Below are positions 4,541 through 6,407 of a DNA stretch of 6,407 nt, one piece after another (positions within the stretch are counted from its first letter, which is position 1; each line of letters starts with the position of its first letter). The DNA is from Actinomycetota bacterium. Its GTDB lineage: Bacteria; Actinomycetota; Acidimicrobiia; Acidimicrobiales; Microtrichaceae. Below the pieces are notes generated by a model. The model had not been told where the DNA came from. It saw only the letters and a list, made by a program, of their open reading frames with translations, and made no database searches. The stretch spans positions 1 to 6,407 of the forward strand of contig WLLG01000130.1 of the NCBI GenBank assembly GCA_009700815.1, given 5' to 3'. A program made the translations under genes and the position numbers.

Positions 4541-6001
4541 ATGATCAATTCACGTACCACTATTGCGATTCTTGCTGGATTCACCGCGGTTGTTTTCTCG
4601 GCAGGTTCAGTGTCAGCAGGTTCAGTGTCAGCAGTTGCTCGTCAGAGTGATCCCAGCACACCTCCGAACAGCGAACTGCCTGTGGGTGAATCGACCACCT
4701 CGACTACTGCGCTCGGAGGTTCAACCGTTCCGGGAACTGTTCCCGGCAGCACTCCAGACCCGTCGCTTTCTCCCTCTACGACCTATCTGCCGCCCATTCC
4801 AGAGGAACTGATCAATGATCCTCGGGTGCCGTTCTTAGTGGACCCTGGCGAGGGGGATGGAATCGACGTGCCGATTTCGCAGTTCAGTTTCGACCCGCAA
4901 TCAGTAGCAGTCCTGCCCGAGCGTGTAGCCGGAGCGCAAGCAGCCCTGCTCGGAAGTCAGGCAGACCTTGATCAGATTCAGAAGCGTGTTGCAGAGAAAA
5001 CGCAGACGGTGCTCGATTTGACGGCCCAACTGGACTCACTTTCGGGCGAAGTGAGAACCGCAGTCAGCAAGGCTGCAACGGCTCGACGTCGACTCCGAGA
5101 TCATGCAGTGACTGCCTATATGCAGGGTCGAGCCGAGGACAAACTCGCGCTGCTAGATAACAATGATTTCGTTGACTTGGGCGTAGCTCGGAGTTACTTG
5201 GCGGTGGTTGCACAGCAGCACGAGCGACTTCTCCGAAGTTATGAACGACAGAGCAAGGCGCTCGGAAAGAGTGAGGCCAAGCTGGCCTCGGACCTGGGTA
5301 TAGCTCAGTCGGTGCTCACTCAAACCACTGCTCAAGTCCAAACAGCTGTCGATGCTGTGGCTGCAGCAACAGCTCAGCTGCAGGCCTATCAGAATGGTGC
5401 GCACGCATACATCAATGGGTTCGTGTTTCCAGTAGCTAGCGAAGTGGAGTTCATCGACAGTTGGGGTTACCCACGGATGACGGGAACCTCCTCGGCGCAC
5501 TGGCATCAGGGAACGGATATTTTTGCCACGTATGGGACACCGCTGATTGCATCTGAAAATGGAACGGTTGCTCGTATCGGTACTGGCACCCTTGGCGGAA
5601 ACAAGTTGTGGGTAGTGGGGGAGTCTGGAACCGAGTACTACTACGCGCATCTGTCTGCCTTTGCCGCTGGCTTATCTGATGGCATGCGGGTTACCGCAGG
5701 TCAGCTTGTCGGCTACGTCGGAGACACCGGAAATGCTCGCGGCACCTCTCCTCATTTGCATTTCGAGATTCACCCGGGTGGCGGTGATGCAGTGAACCCC
5801 TACCCAGTCCTGAAAGCCGCCTACGGCAACCGGACTGTCTTTCGTGCGACTGCACCAGTAGCTGATCCGGCAGTCGACCCGGCAGCAGCGACTACAGCCG
5901 CACCCGCAGCCGATCCCGCCACCGCACCCGCAGCAGCGCCAGCACCCCCAGCCGATCCCGCCACAGCACCGATAGCTGACCCCTCGGCCCCTCCGGGCTA
6001 G
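4541..6001 (+). CDS. Secreted coiled-coil M23 (LytM) peptidase, cell-wall hydrolase or activator
   Basis: Exported protein of 486 residues acting on or near peptidoglycan. Signal peptide with hydrophobic core at about 8-20 and possible cleavage after VSA at 26 or 31. Then a Ser/Thr/Pro-rich low-complexity linker (about 35-85), a long helical, coiled-coil-like region (about 125-285), a LytM domain (about 293-425), and a Pro/Ala/Asp tail (437-486). All zinc-site residues are present: HQGTD (H322, D326) and H407 in HLH, with H370 in YYAH and H405 as the other catalytic histidines. It could therefore be an active endopeptidase; EnvC-like proteins usually have lost these residues and act as amidase activators. 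The coiled coil resembles those of EnvC and of actinobacterial NlpC/P60 proteins that work with FtsX, so a division or elongation role is a fair guess. ATG at 4541 is the only in-frame start after the TGA at 4481; no clear ribosome binding site precedes it. Confidence 0.92.
   Translation: MINSRTTIAILAGFTAVVFSAGSVSAGSVSAVARQSDPSTPPNSELPVGESTTSTTALGGSTVPGTVPGSTPDPSLSPSTTYLPPIPEELINDPRVPFLVDPGEGDGIDVPISQFSFDPQSVAVLPERVAGAQAALLGSQADLDQIQKRVAEKTQTVLDLTAQLDSLSGEVRTAVSKAATARRRLRDHAVTAYMQGRAEDKLALLDNNDFVDLGVARSYLAVVAQQHERLLRSYERQSKALGKSEAKLASDLGIAQSVLTQTTAQVQTAVDAVAAATAQLQAYQNGAHAYINGFVFPVASEVEFIDSWGYPRMTGTSSAHWHQGTDIFATYGTPLIASENGTVARIGTGTLGGNKLWVVGESGTEYYYAHLSAFAAGLSDGMRVTAGQLVGYVGDTGNARGTSPHLHFEIHPGGGDAVNPYPVLKAAYGNRTVFRATAPVADPAVDPAAATTAAPAADPATAPAAAPAPPADPATAPIADPSAPPG
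4601..4630 (+). repeat. Exact 15-bp tandem duplication in the M23 signal peptide
   Basis: GCAGGTTCAGTGTCA occurs at 4601-4615 and 4616-4630 and is followed by a further GCA. It doubles the residues AGSVS and so creates two VSA signal-peptidase sites (after residues 26 and 31). Confidence 0.9.
5909..5970 (+). repeat. Repeat in the Pro/Ala tail of the M23 protein
   Basis: A 20-base segment at 5909-5928 recurs at 5951-5970 with one difference. Both encode ADPATAP in a disordered-looking tail rich in Ala, Pro and Asp. This may be a wall-spanning or flexible segment; no known anchoring motif is seen. Confidence 0.7.
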
Positions 6002-6135
6002 TCAGTGAATCCTGCTCGCCCCTCGATGCAAGGCTGATCCACGGTTCTTGTGGTGGTGGCCGACATCTTGGCAAATGGGCGGCAGAATGGTGGTATGCAA
6101 TTTGTTTCGGCTAGCAGTTTGGACCAGAGCGACTC

Positions 6136-6407
6136 ATGGATGTGAGTGCAGTTCTGGCTGCCCAGGTTGACCCTGAACTGCTCTTTGATCTTGTTGCAGA
6201 TTTAGCGAGATATCCCGACTGGCTCGAGATCGTGCCGCGAGCACAAGCAGTTGAGCCCGACCCCAGCGACGAGGGGCCGGCGTGGTCAGTGGACCTTCGC
6301 GGCCAGTTGGGTTTACTGAGCCGGTCCAAGCGCCTGCGGATGGTCAGAACTCAGTCCGATTCTCCACGCATCGCCCGGTTCGAGCGACGGGAACTGGATT
6401 CGCGTTC
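6136..6407 (+). CDS. SRPBCC / polyketide-cyclase-like protein, N-terminal part (runs off the end)
   Basis: Open from the ATG at 6136 to the last base, about 90 residues, with no stop. The N-terminus VAAQVDPELLFDLVADLARYPDWLEIVPRA-like segment (residues 5-36) is typical of the START/SRPBCC fold: a first beta strand, a helix with the LF-LV-D pattern, then the YPDWL turn (26-30). The remainder alternates charged and hydrophobic residues as in the following beta strands. These proteins bind hydrophobic ligands in a deep pocket; no specific ligand can be read. An in-frame TAG at 6112 limits the start to 6136 or the GTG at 6142. GAG at 6127-6129 is only a weak ribosome binding site. It follows the M23 gene on the same strand after 134 bases in which I see no convincing terminator or gene. 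Confidence 0.8.
   Translation, partial: MDVSAVLAAQVDPELLFDLVADLARYPDWLEIVPRAQAVEPDPSDEGPAWSVDLRGQLGLLSRSKRLRMVRTQSDSPRIARFERRELDSR

Noticed and set aside
4483..4659. Small open frame starting with ATG at 4483
   Set aside because: It has no ribosome binding site, an unlikely Cys/Ser/Arg-rich product, and overlaps the well-supported M23 gene in another frame.
5153..5650. 165-codon minus strand open frame inside the M23 gene
   Set aside because: It lies opposite the conserved LytM domain and shows no recognisable motif.
6068..6099. TTGGCA and TATGCA as promoter of the SRPBCC gene
   Set aside because: The spacing of 20 bases is too long and the -10 lacks the final T; not strong enough to list.

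Overview
The window looks like a stretch of chromosome from an actinobacterium. The evidence is moderately GC-rich coding DNA, a TPP riboswitch that carries the ribosome binding site inside the aptamer, a secreted coiled-coil/LytM cell-wall protein of the actinobacterial kind, and densely packed genes. An Acidimicrobiia-like lineage is my guess, not something the sequence proves. All genes I can support are on the + strand.

Layout. Bases 1-690 hold the C-terminal part of an acyl-CoA dehydrogenase whose start lies outside the window. Bases 691-735 are a short gap with a possible promoter. Bases 736-824 are a TPP (THI-box) riboswitch that ends at the start codon of a thiamine pyrophosphokinase gene (825-1517). 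This gene overlaps by 4 nt a lipoprotein gene for a ThiB-like thiamine-binding protein (1514-2659). That gene in turn overlaps by 4 nt a ThiP-like two-domain permease gene (GTG start at 2656, end 4329). The gap 4330-4540 has no gene but is rich in structure: a C-rich tract whose complement is a strong G-quadruplex motif, a hairpin, a direct repeat, two mutually exclusive hairpins and a possible promoter. Bases 4541-6001 encode a secreted M23 peptidase with a coiled coil, probably a cell-wall hydrolase or hydrolase activator. Bases 6002-6135 are a gap, and from 6136 an SRPBCC/polyketide-cyclase-like protein begins and runs off the end.

How the genes work together. The centre is a thiamine salvage unit. 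The lipoprotein catches thiamine outside the membrane, the permease carries it in, and the kinase turns it into thiamine diphosphate (TPP). TPP is also the ligand of the leader RNA, so the product should shut off its own uptake and activation. The transporter ATPase (ThiQ) is absent: no ATPase gene lies in the window after the permease, so the subunit must come from elsewhere or be shared.

The most unusual sequence features are a four-copy 18-bp in-frame repeat at the very start of the thiB-like gene, smaller exact in-frame tandem duplications in the permease and in the M23 signal peptide, and the quadruplex motif directly behind the permease stop codon. I found no mobile element, CRISPR array, tRNA or rRNA. 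The window is best described as known families in a compact arrangement with several local oddities, not as a clearly new system.
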